From a virus, in IMG/VR virus record IMGVR_UViG_3300008450_000621, positions 1 to 20,200 of that record: 20,200 nucleotides of DNA. One strand, written 5' to 3'. The notes below the pieces were generated by a model. The model had not been told where the DNA came from. It did not search any database and was given only the letters and a program-made list of their open reading frames with translations. The translations under genes and the position numbers were made by a program. Positions within the stretch are counted from its first letter, which is position 1. Every line of letters starts with the position of its first letter. This document shows positions 1 to 7,418 of the stretch, in pieces.

Positions 1-237
1 GCTAGGCTTGAGGCTGATGGTATGGTTTTGTTTACCGATAAAGGCTATGCCTACGCGCACCCCGCTTGGGGCATGCGCACGGCAACCGAAGAGAGGATTT
101 ACAAATGGCTGAGCGCTCTAGGATTGACGCCAAGCGATCGCGCCCGGCTAGGCATCGCAATGGTGCAGGCGCGCACCCTGTTGGAGGAATTCAGGGAGAA
201 ATTCGCGGCGTTGCCGAATGGCCGCCCAAATGGTTGA
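1..237 (+). CDS. Phage terminase small subunit, C-terminal part (P27-like)
   Basis: The frame is open from base 1, so the gene begins upstream of the window; 78 residues are visible. The tail contains a H-P-A-W-G-M-R segment, then an amphipathic helix and an L-G-L-T-P-S-D-R-A-R-L segment. This is the usual end of P27-family small terminases (aromatic or charged helix followed by GLTPSxRxRL). Small terminases bind the phage packaging site and hand DNA to the large subunit. The position directly before, and overlapping, a large terminase supports the call. A long run of codons lies inside the neighbour's likely 5' end. The family call rests on a short C-terminal pattern and position, so it is good but not certain. 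Confidence 0.75.
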   Translation, partial: ARLEADGMVLFTDKGYAYAHPAWGMRTATEERIYKWLSALGLTPSDRARLGIAMVQARTLLEEFREKFAALPNGRPNG

Positions 238-1724
238 CGCCCACTAACCCTGAAGATTTAGCCCGATCGTTGGGCGATCAGGTGGCTGCGTTCGGTGAGG
301 CATTGGTGCCCATCGCAAAGGATTCGATCGGCGGGCTCTCAGGTGAGCCCATGCAATTTCGCCCGTGGCAACGTGAGCTGCTACGCCACGCCCTAGCACG
401 CAAATCCGATGGCACCTTTTCGCACCGCTTTTTCATGATCGGCGCAGCCCGTAAGAATGGCAAAACCGCGCTGCTCTCAACGGTGCCGTTGGCGCTTGGG
501 CTCTTCGGTGATCAGGGGGGTGAAATCTATTCAGCCGCTGCGGATAGGGATCAAGCCAAATTGGTGATGAGCCACGCGAAGCGCGCTGTTGAGATGAGCC
601 CCATGTTGGCTGAGCAAATCAAGGTGTTTCGTGACACCCTAGAATTCAAGCCCACGGGCACCATTTGGCGGGCGCTATCATCAGAGGCGTACACCAAAGA
701 GGGCTTGAGCGCCACGCTAGTGCTTGCCGATGAATTGGCGGCATGGCCCAACCGCGATCTTTTTGACGTGCTCAGCCTGAGCATGGGCGCCCGGCGCAGC
801 CCGCTGTTTCTGGCGATCACCACGGCAGGGCAGCGCACCGATCAAACGGGCATGGATTCAATTGCGTTCACGCTCTACCAATTGGCACGCCGCCGCATCA
901 CAGGTGAGCACGATGACCCCACGTTGGGCATGGCGTGGTTTGAGGCTGATGAAGATGCCTATGCCGATGAAACCAAATGGGCACAGGCGAATCCGGGGCT
1001 GCTCTCAACGCCGCCGCTGCTCAGCCTAGAGGATTTGAAGAGCGCGAAGATGCGCACCCCTGAAGCCGAATTTCGCACTAAGCGGCTCAACCAATTCACG
1101 GCCTCAGGCGTGGCGTTTCTGCCTGCGGGCACGTGGGATTCATGCGCCGATACCACGCTGAAGCTTGAGCCGGGTGACCCGATCGTGTGCGGGTTTGACG
1201 GCTCATTTTCCAACGATAGTACGGGGGTGATCGGCGTGCGCCTGACCGATGGCGCGGTGTTTACGCTTGGGCTTTGGGAACGCCCCATTGACGATCTCTC
1301 ATGGCGCGTGCCCGTTGAGCAGGTTGAGATGAGGGTTGAAGAAATCTGCAAAACCTATGACGTGCGAGAGATCAATTGTGACCCGTACCGATGGCAGGCC
1401 GTCATGGAGCGTTGGCAACAGGCAGGCTTGCCCGTGGTTGAGCACCCTCAGAGCCCTGCCCGCATGACGCCCGCAACCGCCGCTTTCTATGATGCCGTTG
1501 TGAATGGGCGGTTGAAGCATGACGGTGATCCGCGCCTTAGCCGCCATGTCATGAATGCAAGCCCCGTGCAAACGCGCTACGGGGTGCAGGTGCGAAAGGG
1601 TAAAGATGCAGGCAAGAAAATTGACCTTTGCGTGGCAGCGATTATGGCTTGGGGTAGGGCTGCTACGCTAGGCGCGAAGGCGCTTGATACGCCGAAGGCA
1701 TCGGTGCAATTCATTGAGCTGTAG
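105..1724 (+). CDS. Terminase large subunit (ATPase and nuclease)
   Basis: This is the motor that pumps DNA into the prohead and cuts it. With the start at 105 it has 539 residues. An R-P-W-Q-R-E-L segment comes first, then a Walker A motif G-A-A-R-K-N-G-K-T near residues 113-121, a Walker B motif L-V-L-A-D-E near 205-210, and a T-T-A-G coupling motif near 239. The C-terminal RNase H-like nuclease shows G-F-D-G-S, N-C-D-P-Y and a final I-D-L-C segment. The order matches the actinophage-type terminases of the Terminase_1 family. ATG 105 is chosen because GAGAGG at 91-96 sits 8 bases upstream. ATG 66 has no ribosome site. Sequence that looks conserved begins only around the P-P-K-W-L-T segment (222-239), so the true start could be later (TTG 234). 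Confidence 0.95.
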   Translation: MAERSRIDAKRSRPARHRNGAGAHPVGGIQGEIRGVAEWPPKWLTPTNPEDLARSLGDQVAAFGEALVPIAKDSIGGLSGEPMQFRPWQRELLRHALARKSDGTFSHRFFMIGAARKNGKTALLSTVPLALGLFGDQGGEIYSAAADRDQAKLVMSHAKRAVEMSPMLAEQIKVFRDTLEFKPTGTIWRALSSEAYTKEGLSATLVLADELAAWPNRDLFDVLSLSMGARRSPLFLAITTAGQRTDQTGMDSIAFTLYQLARRRITGEHDDPTLGMAWFEADEDAYADETKWAQANPGLLSTPPLLSLEDLKSAKMRTPEAEFRTKRLNQFTASGVAFLPAGTWDSCADTTLKLEPGDPIVCGFDGSFSNDSTGVIGVRLTDGAVFTLGLWERPIDDLSWRVPVEQVEMRVEEICKTYDVREINCDPYRWQAVMERWQQAGLPVVEHPQSPARMTPATAAFYDAVVNGRLKHDGDPRLSRHVMNASPVQTRYGVQVRKGKDAGKKIDLCVAAIMAWGRAATLGAKALDTPKASVQFIEL

Positions 1725-1735
1725 GGAGAAATTGC

Positions 1736-2911
1736 GTGGGCATTCTTGATCGAATCTTGGGGCGTGAGGGAGAGCAGCGGCAGGTAGGCGGCATGTGGCC
1801 TGTTGAATCTGACGTTGCAGGGGTGAGCCTAAACGAACGCAACGCAACATCAATTGGCGCGCTGTATGCGGCGGTGAAGCTCTACGCTGACACCGTGGCA
1901 AGCATGCCCGTGGGCGTATTCATTCGGGATCGTGGCGTTCGCCGCCCGGTGACGCGCCCGCTCTGGCTTGATAACCCTGTGCCGAATAACAAAAACTATA
2001 CGCGCTTTGATTTGATGCACCGCACCGTGAGCAGCCTGCTCATTGACGGCAACGCATTCTTGATGGTGTTGCGTGGTGACAATGGCGAGATTGTTGAGGT
2101 GCGCCTGCTTGACCCGCGCAAAGTCACGGTGCTTCGCGCCGATGACGGCTCACCGATTTACCGAATCACCACCACATCGGGCAAGATCGATCTCACCGAT
2201 GATGACATTGTGCACATCACCCTGTTTGGTGTGGGCGAAGATTTGCGCGGCCTCAGCCCTGTTGAGCATCACAAGGTGACGTTGGGGCTTGCAAAGGCAA
2301 CGATGGAATACGCTTCGCGTTTCTTTGAGCAGGGCGCTTCGGTTTCGGGCTTGGTTACCGTACCGGGAGAGCTCACCAATGATCAAGCAGAAACCCTACG
2401 CGCATCGTTCGGGCGACGTCACGAAGGGCTGCGCAACATGCACAAAATTGCCGTGCTCACGGGCGGCGCTGATTTCAAGCCGCTCACCTTCAAGCCTTCC
2501 GATCTTGACATTGTGGCAAACATGGAGGCGGGCACGCAGGCCGTGGCGCGAATCTATGGCGTGCCGCTGCACCTGCTTCAATTGCCGGGCGGCAATTCGT
2601 CATACAACAGCCTAGAGATTGTCAGCCGTGAATGGCTGATGCTTGGGTTGGGCAGCCTGATTGCGCGGCTTGAGGCAGGGCTTCAGCGCCTCATCGTGGG
2701 CGAAACCACATTCATCAAATTCAACGTTGATTCAATGCTGCGCCCGCTCACCAAAGAGCGCTTTGACGCCTACGCCGTGGCGCTCAATAACGGTTTCTTG
2801 AGCCTGAATGAGGTGCGCACGCTTGAGGATCGCGCACCAATCGGCGCTGATGGTGACACCTTCAGGCAGCCGCTCAACATTGGCACCGTAGGTGAGGAGC
2901 CTCAGGCTTGA
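1736..2911 (+). CDS. Portal protein (HK97 family)
   Basis: Twelve copies of this protein would form the ring through which DNA enters and leaves the capsid. The 391-residue length, and the sequence from the N-terminal S-I-G-A-L-Y-A-A-V-K-L helix through the L-L-I-D-G-N-A segment, a P-L-H-L-L motif and E-W-L-M-L-G helix, fit the HK97-type portal family (Phage_portal). It starts at GTG 1736, 11 bases after the terminase stop, with a GGGAG ribosome site at 1723-1727. Its TGA stop overlaps the TTG start of the next gene, so the two are likely translationally coupled. The gene order terminase, portal, protease, capsid is the standard HK97 order. Confidence 0.93.
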   Translation: MGILDRILGREGEQRQVGGMWPVESDVAGVSLNERNATSIGALYAAVKLYADTVASMPVGVFIRDRGVRRPVTRPLWLDNPVPNNKNYTRFDLMHRTVSSLLIDGNAFLMVLRGDNGEIVEVRLLDPRKVTVLRADDGSPIYRITTTSGKIDLTDDDIVHITLFGVGEDLRGLSPVEHHKVTLGLAKATMEYASRFFEQGASVSGLVTVPGELTNDQAETLRASFGRRHEGLRNMHKIAVLTGGADFKPLTFKPSDLDIVANMEAGTQAVARIYGVPLHLLQLPGGNSSYNSLEIVSREWLMLGLGSLIARLEAGLQRLIVGETTFIKFNVDSMLRPLTKERFDAYAVALNNGFLSLNEVRTLEDRAPIGADGDTFRQPLNIGTVGEEPQA

Positions 2912-4413
2912 GCTACATCATCGTTGATCTTGACGGCACGCTGATTCTTGAGAATGAGCAGCCGAATCAGCCGCTCATTGATCACCTGAACGCGCAGGTG
3001 ATGAGCGGTGATGCCCAATTGATTGTGGTGAGCGCCCGTAAGGTTGACCGCCTTACCGAAACCCGCGCATGGCTGCAAGAGCATGGCGTTGCAGGCGTTG
3101 ATGAAATCCATTTGAATGATTTTGAGGGCAGCGCCTTCGCCACCGGGCTTGCATTCAAAGAATACAAATACGGCCTGCTTGCCACCGAATACGGCAGCGA
3201 AATCGAATACGCAATTGACAATGACCCTGACGTGCGCGCAATGGCACGCGGTTTGGGCATTGAGGCGTACAGCCCTGAAGAGGCGTTGCGCGAAGAGCAC
3301 CGCGCCATTGTGCAGGTGCCTGCCTACATTTCAGCCGCTGCAACCGCAGGGCTTGAGGCGTATGAGGGCGGGCTTGCAGGCGAAGGCTTGCAGGATCAAA
3401 CCGTGCGCGAAGCGCGGCAGCTTGCAGCGGGCAGCGTTGATGATGAAAAGGTGGTGCGCATGGCTGCGTGGATTCGCCGCCATCGTGGTGATTGGGAAGG
3501 CGTGCCGCAGAATAGTGACCCTGAGCACCCCGATTTCCCTGCACCGGGGGCGGTGGCGGCCCTGCTTTGGGGCGTCAATCCCGTAGACACAAACGGCGCC
3601 GATCGTGTGTTGGCATGGGCAGATAGAATCGTTGCGGAGGCGGCACAAAAGGAGAGCAATGCAATGGCACGTGAGCACGAAACCCGCGCCCTACCATTGG
3701 GCGATTTCAGCGTTTCCGAAACCGAAGATGGGCAGAAAACCTTCAGCGGGTATGCCGCGATTTTCAACGCAGAATCATCGGGGCTGCCATTCATTGAGCG
3801 CATTGCAAAGGGTGCCTTCAGCCGCGCAATCAAGCAGGCTGAGCAGGGGCGCCGCGTCATCAAATTTCTTCACGGTCACGATGAAAGCCGCATGCTTGCC
3901 ACCACGGCAAGCGGGCGCCTGAGCCTCACCGAAGATGAGGTTGGGCTGAAGGTTGAGGCGCGGCTTGATCCCGCTGACCCTGACGCCGCAGCCGTGATCT
4001 CAAAACTACAAAACGAATCAAAGGCAATGGGCATGAGCTTTGGGTTTACCGTGCCGAAGAATGGGCAGGTTTGGAACGATGACGGCAGCCGCACCCTTAC
4101 CGAAATTGGGCTGCTTGAGGTGTCAACGCTCTCAGGCCATCAGCCTGCCTACCCGGCAACGCTTGGGCTTACCGCCGTGCGAAAGATCGCGCCTGCAAAG
4201 ATCGGCGTTGATGGTGACGCATTGGTTGAAACGCTTGAAGCCGTGAAGGCGGGCACCGCTCTTGACGCTGACCAAACCGCTCTGCTTGACGCTGTGCGCG
4301 CCCGATTGGGTGCAGCCGCTGAGCCTGAGGCGATCGAATCTGAGCCTGCACCAATGGGTGAGCACCACACGATTGTGGCAGCCCGCCTCAAATTGGAGCA
4401 GCTCAAGGGATAG
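2908..4413 (+). CDS. HAD phosphatase-like domain fused to prohead protease (U35)
   Basis: This 501-residue protein has three parts. Residues 1-130 look like a HAD-superfamily phosphatase: D-L-D-G-T at 7-11 (nucleophile D7, acid/base D9), V-V-S-A-R with S42, lysines at 84 and 87, and D-N-D at 104-106. Residues 135-245 form a central domain (V-P-A-Y-I, T-V-R-E-A-R, W-I-R-R-H, D-F-P-A-P-G, A-L-L-W-G) that I recall from other phage head proteins but whose function I do not know. Residues 255-430 match the HK97 prohead protease: F-S-G-Y-A-A-I-F, L-H-G-H-D (probable catalytic H324) and M-G-M-S-F-G-F (probable S377). The protease trims scaffold and capsid during head maturation. It starts with TTG 2908 inside the portal stop. 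There is an internal start at 3664. Confidence 0.88.
   Translation: MSYIIVDLDGTLILENEQPNQPLIDHLNAQVMSGDAQLIVVSARKVDRLTETRAWLQEHGVAGVDEIHLNDFEGSAFATGLAFKEYKYGLLATEYGSEIEYAIDNDPDVRAMARGLGIEAYSPEEALREEHRAIVQVPAYISAAATAGLEAYEGGLAGEGLQDQTVREARQLAAGSVDDEKVVRMAAWIRRHRGDWEGVPQNSDPEHPDFPAPGAVAALLWGVNPVDTNGADRVLAWADRIVAEAAQKESNAMAREHETRALPLGDFSVSETEDGQKTFSGYAAIFNAESSGLPFIERIAKGAFSRAIKQAEQGRRVIKFLHGHDESRMLATTASGRLSLTEDEVGLKVEARLDPADPDAAAVISKLQNESKAMGMSFGFTVPKNGQVWNDDGSRTLTEIGLLEVSTLSGHQPAYPATLGLTAVRKIAPAKIGVDGDALVETLEAVKAGTALDADQTALLDAVRARLGAAAEPEAIESEPAPMGEHHTIVAARLKLEQLKG
3648..3666 (+). promoter_or_regulatory. Internal ribosome site and in-frame ATG before the protease domain
   Basis: AAAGGAG at 3648-3654 lies 9 bases before ATG 3664, which is in frame with the large fusion protein (Met253). 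Initiation here would give a 249-residue stand-alone prohead protease, close to the usual length of this family (HK97 gp4 is about 225 residues). The site is as good as any ribosome site in the window. I infer that both a long fusion and a short protease are made, or that two ancestral genes have merged without losing the second start. Confidence 0.6.
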
Positions 4414-4446
4414 AATCCCTAACAGCCCACGCACCACGCTGCGCAT

Positions 4447-4461
4447 GCCTGATCATCAGGC
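4447..4461 (+). other. Short hairpin in protease-capsid spacer
   Basis: The 108-base spacer between protease and capsid (4414-4521) holds no gene. It contains a 6-bp stem GCCTGA/TCAGGC with a 3-base loop, and further down an AAAGAGG ribosome site for the capsid. There is no T-run, so it does not look like a terminator. It may be an RNA processing or stability element; I cannot tell, and no confident promoter was seen here. Confidence 0.3.
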
Positions 4462-4521
4462 GCATCGGATAGGCGGCCCGGCACATTGTTTGTAAAACCA
4501 GAAATTGAAAGAGGTTAGAAA

Positions 4522-5625
4522 ATGTCTGACGCTATCAAGAATCTGGCTGAAAAGCGCGCCGCGCTGCTAACCGATGCTTCAAGCATCGTGGCAGAGCATG
4601 CCGAAAAGGGCGAAGCCCTGACGGCTGAGGCAGCCGTTCTCAATTCCGCGATCTCTTCGGAGAAGATCGCCGCAGAGGCCCGCGCCGCCGCTGATGCTGC
4701 CCGTTCGGAAAAGGCTGTTGCCTTCGCCCCGGCTGCCGATGCAAAGCGTGACCTTTCCGCAGAGCTTCGCCGCATTGCCCGTGAGGGTGGTGAGGTTGAG
4801 CTTCGCGACATTACCAAGGCAACGTTCACGCAGCAGGTTGAGCAGGGTGATCGTTTCTGGGTCACGGCTGGGCAGGTAAACCCATTCGTTGATCCTGCGG
4901 TTGTCACCGTGCTTCAGGTTGCAAAGGGCAATGTGATTGCGCTCCCGCGCACCACGGCTCTAGGCACCGCTGCCGCTGTGAATGAGGGAAGCAACATTGG
5001 CGAGAGCGACGGAACGAACAGCTCCCTCAGCCTCACGCCTGTGAAGTACGCTTCGCTGCTTCAGGTTGGTATTGAAACCGTTCAGGATGAGATGTTTGAC
5101 GTTGCCGCTTGGGCAACCGAAAAGCTCGCCGCCGAGCTTGCCGTTGCACATGGGGCCGTTGCAGGCCCTGCCGTTGCGGCAGCCGCTACCGTTGGCAAGC
5201 AGGGTGCAGCGATTGCGCCTACGTATGCTGACCTGCTCGCGCTGATCTACAGCGTGAAGCAGCAGGATCGCCGCGCTGCGAAGCGTGGTTTCTTGATGAA
5301 CGACACCACGCTTGGTGCCATCATGGGCTTGGTTGACGGCGCAAGCCGCCCAATCTTTGTTCCGGGTGACCAGAGCCGCCCGGACACCATTCTTGGTTTC
5401 CCGGTGTATTCAGCCGCGTTGGCTGATAACGGTGACGAAGCCTTGAGCATTGCCTTCGGCAACCTTGGGGCCGTATACACGGCTGTTGCGGGAGCGCCTG
5501 CAATTGAGGCTGACCGATCCTATGCGTTTAACGCAGGGCTCATCACCTACCGTGGTATTCTTCGCGGCGCTACGGGTCTGATCGATCCAAACGCTGTTAA
5601 GACATTCAAGGGCGCGAACGTCTAA
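4522..5625 (+). CDS. Major capsid protein (HK97 fold)
   Basis: This is the main shell subunit. At 367 residues it is close to HK97 gp5 (385). Residues 1 to about 95 are Ala/Glu/Lys-rich and helical, fitting the delta domain that serves as an internal scaffold and is removed by the prohead protease encoded just upstream. The remainder has the Phage_capsid pattern: a V-L-P-type strand region (I-A-L-P-R near 139), E-G-S-N-I-G-E-S (E-loop area), S-L-L-Q-V-G-I-E-T-V-Q-D, G-F-L-M-N-D-T-T, and I-L-G-F-P-V-Y. Start ATG 4522 has AAAGAGG upstream. A strong hairpin terminator follows the gene. It appears richer in GCT, GTT and CTT codons than its neighbours, which would suit high expression, though I did not count this. 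Confidence 0.95.
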   Translation: MSDAIKNLAEKRAALLTDASSIVAEHAEKGEALTAEAAVLNSAISSEKIAAEARAAADAARSEKAVAFAPAADAKRDLSAELRRIAREGGEVELRDITKATFTQQVEQGDRFWVTAGQVNPFVDPAVVTVLQVAKGNVIALPRTTALGTAAAVNEGSNIGESDGTNSSLSLTPVKYASLLQVGIETVQDEMFDVAAWATEKLAAELAVAHGAVAGPAVAAAATVGKQGAAIAPTYADLLALIYSVKQQDRRAAKRGFLMNDTTLGAIMGLVDGASRPIFVPGDQSRPDTILGFPVYSAALADNGDEALSIAFGNLGAVYTAVAGAPAIEADRSYAFNAGLITYRGILRGATGLIDPNAVKTFKGANV

Positions 5626-5644
5626 TCTTTAGACAAAGCGCACC

Positions 5645-5683
5645 GCTGAGGGGCTGAGCATTACGCTCAGCCCCTCAGCATTT
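5645..5683 (+). terminator. Hairpin terminator after the major capsid gene
   Basis: A perfect 15-bp inverted repeat (5645-5659 and 5665-5679) encloses a 5-base loop ATTAC and is followed by ATTTA. The stem is GC-rich. The T-run is short, so termination may be partial, which would lower expression of the downstream connector and tail genes relative to the capsid. It may also protect the 3' end of the capsid mRNA. Confidence 0.75.
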
Positions 5684-5696
5684 AGAGAGGGAAACA

Positions 5697-5927
5697 ATGA
5701 GAATTCAATTGGTGATCAAGATTGACGGGCTGCGAAATGGGGAACGATGGCCTGCGCCGGGTGGCATCATTGACCTGCCCGCATCGGAGGCGGTAAACAT
5801 GATCAGCCACGGGTACGCGATCCCTGCCCCTGCGCCACAGGTGCAAGAGCGTGCAACCGCTGAGCCTGTCATTGAGCGCGCTACACTAGCCCCCACACAG
5901 CCCAAGAGGCGAAAGGGGAAAGCGTAA
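5697..5927 (+). CDS. Small head-region protein, function unknown
   Basis: This 76-residue protein has a compact N-terminal domain with the pattern N-G-E-R-W-P-A-P-G-G-I-I-D-L-P, then a conserved E-A-V-N-M-I helix and G-Y-A. A Pro/Glu-rich stretch and a basic tail (K-R-R-K-G-K) follow. I recall similar short proteins just after the capsid gene in many siphoviruses, but their role is not clear to me. The start ATG 5697 has AGAGGG 7 bases upstream, right after the capsid terminator. The basic tail could bind nucleic acid. The protein at 7230-7418 shows the same strand-helix-glycine pattern. Confidence 0.75.
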   Translation: MRIQLVIKIDGLRNGERWPAPGGIIDLPASEAVNMISHGYAIPAPAPQVQERATAEPVIERATLAPTQPKRRKGKA

Positions 5928-6188
5928 ATGGCAATCACCACGGGGCAATTGGCGGTGACTAGTACCGCGGGAAAGATCGTCACGCCCGACGTTGACGGCT
6001 GCCGCATTATTCTTCACACCATTGGCAACGCCGACGTATTCATTGGCAAAGCCAACGTCACCACCTCAACAGGGCTGTTGCTTGATAAAGAGGCAGGAGC
6101 CGTTGAGATGCGCATTCTGCCCGGTGATGAATTGTGGGCCGTATGCGCCACCACCGAAACCCTCACCTTCATGATTTTGGAGAATTAG
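5928..6188 (+). CDS. Small beta-rich phage protein, possible head decoration or connector accessory
   Basis: This is an 86-residue protein predicted to be almost all beta strands: T-V/T-S-T-A-G-K-I-V-T-P, I-I-L-H-T-I-G-N-A-D-V-F-I-G, an S-T-G-L-L-L turn, and a D-E-L-W-A-V segment. The layout resembles the small single-domain proteins found between capsid and connector genes in other phages, where some act as capsid decoration or stabilising proteins. The function here is inferred from that position. The ATG follows the upstream TAA directly, and AAAGGGG lies just before it, so translation is coupled. Confidence 0.7.
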   Translation: MAITTGQLAVTSTAGKIVTPDVDGCRIILHTIGNADVFIGKANVTTSTGLLLDKEAGAVEMRILPGDELWAVCATTETLTFMILEN

Positions 6189-6191
6189 CCC

Positions 6192-6800
6192 ATGAGCTAC
6201 ATGACGCTTGCAGAATTCAAGAGCAGCATCGGGATTGCCTCAGGTGATACCGCTGACGATACCGCGCTGCAATCCTGCCTAGATGCTGCCGATCAGCTCA
6301 TTAATAATTATTGCGACACAAAGGTTGGCTTTGGCGTCACGTCAAGCCAGACCCGTTATTACACCGCAACGCGGTGGGATTTCGTGCTTACCGATCCGAT
6401 TGTGACGGTCACCACGCTTGCCACCGACGTTAACGGTGATGGCACCTATTCGCAGACATGGAGCGCCAACGATTACGTGCTTGCCCCACGCAACGCCGCG
6501 CTTGACGGGCGCCCCTACACCGAAATTGACGTGAGCCCATTTAGCGGCGGCACGCTGAATTTCCCAACGGGATACCTTGAAACAAAGGTGGTTGGCACCT
6601 TCGGTTGGCCTTCGGTACCTGCCGCAATTAAGCAGGCAGCCGGGATTCAGGCGGGTGCAATTTGGAGCAGCCGCACCGCCCCATTCGGGATCGTAGGCTC
6701 ACAGGATTTGGGCGGGGTATTGACGATGCGCAGCGCCCTGCACCCTGAGGCACGCATTCTCATTGAGCCCTACCGCAACCGTGGTGGGCTTGCAATCTAA
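6192..6800 (+). CDS. Head-tail connector (adaptor), gp6-like
   Basis: This 202-residue protein fits the head-tail adaptor family (Phage_gp6 / gp15-like). It opens with an M-T-L-A-E-F-K-S segment, a D-D-T-A-L-Q-S-C-L-D-A-A helix pair and I-N-N-Y-C. A beta-rich middle follows (R-Y-Y-T-A-T, D-P-I-V-T-V-T-T-L), and a C-terminal helix (V-P-A-A-I-K-Q-A-A) ends in P-Y-R. Adaptors form a ring under the portal at the capsid vertex. It starts at ATG 6192 with GGAG 9 bases upstream. The stop overlaps the next start by one base (TAATG). Confidence 0.85.
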   Translation: MSYMTLAEFKSSIGIASGDTADDTALQSCLDAADQLINNYCDTKVGFGVTSSQTRYYTATRWDFVLTDPIVTVTTLATDVNGDGTYSQTWSANDYVLAPRNAALDGRPYTEIDVSPFSGGTLNFPTGYLETKVVGTFGWPSVPAAIKQAAGIQAGAIWSSRTAPFGIVGSQDLGGVLTMRSALHPEARILIEPYRNRGGLAI

Positions 6801-7237
6801 TGAATGATCTAACGATTCATCAGGCTGTGGCTGCGCGCCTGTTGGCGGCAACCCCGCCCACGGGGTACACCCTCCGCAACGCCTATGCCACGCCGCCTGA
6901 CAATCTCGCCGTGGTGCCTGCGGCGGTGTGCATTCCCGGTGGGGATTCGATCGCCTACGGCACAGGCGGCAGCCGCACCACGGTGCTTGGCGTGACCGTG
7001 ATTCTCTACCTGAATGAGCAGGCTGACATGGGCCGCAAATACGCTGACCTGCTCACATGGCGGGCGTGGCTGCGGGGCGTGTTTGATGGGCAGGTGCAAT
7101 TGAACACAGCGGGCGTTGCCCAAGCCATCGTTGCAAGCACTACCATTGGCACCGATACGTGGGCTGATACCACGTACATGACGATTGCCGCTGACCTGCA
7201 GGTGAGCGTGCTTGAAGGGGTGAACGTTAGTGCCTGA
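6800..7237 (+). CDS. Probable tail terminator or head-tail joining protein
   Basis: This is a 145-residue protein. An N-terminal helix (I-H-Q-A-V-A-A-R-L) is followed by beta strands including V-L-G-V-T-V-I-L-Y-L, a helix R-K-Y-A-D-L-L-T-W-R, and C-terminal strands. That arrangement fits small tail terminator or completion proteins, which cap the tail tube and join it to the head. Its place between the adaptor and the tube gene supports this. No motif fixes the exact role, and a stopper function is also possible. It begins with ATG 6800 overlapping the adaptor stop by one base. Confidence 0.65.
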   Translation: MNDLTIHQAVAARLLAATPPTGYTLRNAYATPPDNLAVVPAAVCIPGGDSIAYGTGGSRTTVLGVTVILYLNEQADMGRKYADLLTWRAWLRGVFDGQVQLNTAGVAQAIVASTTIGTDTWADTTYMTIAADLQVSVLEGVNVSA

Positions 7238-7418
7238 GATGCTGAAGGTAAAGGTGAAGCAGCCCCGCCCGGAGGGCAACCCGTACCTGCCTGAATCCGA
7301 CGATGCCGTTGAGATTGATGCCGCTGTTGCCACATCGTTGGCGGCTTCGGGATTGGTTGAAATCGTAGACAATAAGCCCACCGCAAAAGCGGAAAAGACA
7401 TTGAAAGAGGTTGAATAA
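7230..7418 (+). CDS. Small protein before the tail tube gene, function unknown
   Basis: This 62-residue protein starts at GTG 7230, 9 bases after a GAAGGGG site, overlapping the previous gene by 8 bases. It has a strand (L-K-V-K-V), a proline-rich turn, then V-E-I-D-A-A-V-A-T-S-L-A-A-S-G-L-V-E and a charged tail. The strand-helix-glycine layout is like the 5697-5927 protein, so both may share a small fold. No function can be read from the sequence. Confidence 0.65.
   Translation: MPEMLKVKVKQPRPEGNPYLPESDDAVEIDAAVATSLAASGLVEIVDNKPTAKAEKTLKEVE

Noticed and set aside
2289-2615. Alternative + strand open frames inside portal and protease genes (also 2073-2279 and 3116-3586)
   Set aside because: They overlap the conserved portal and protease coding sequence in another frame and show Arg/Cys-rich composition typical of shadows.
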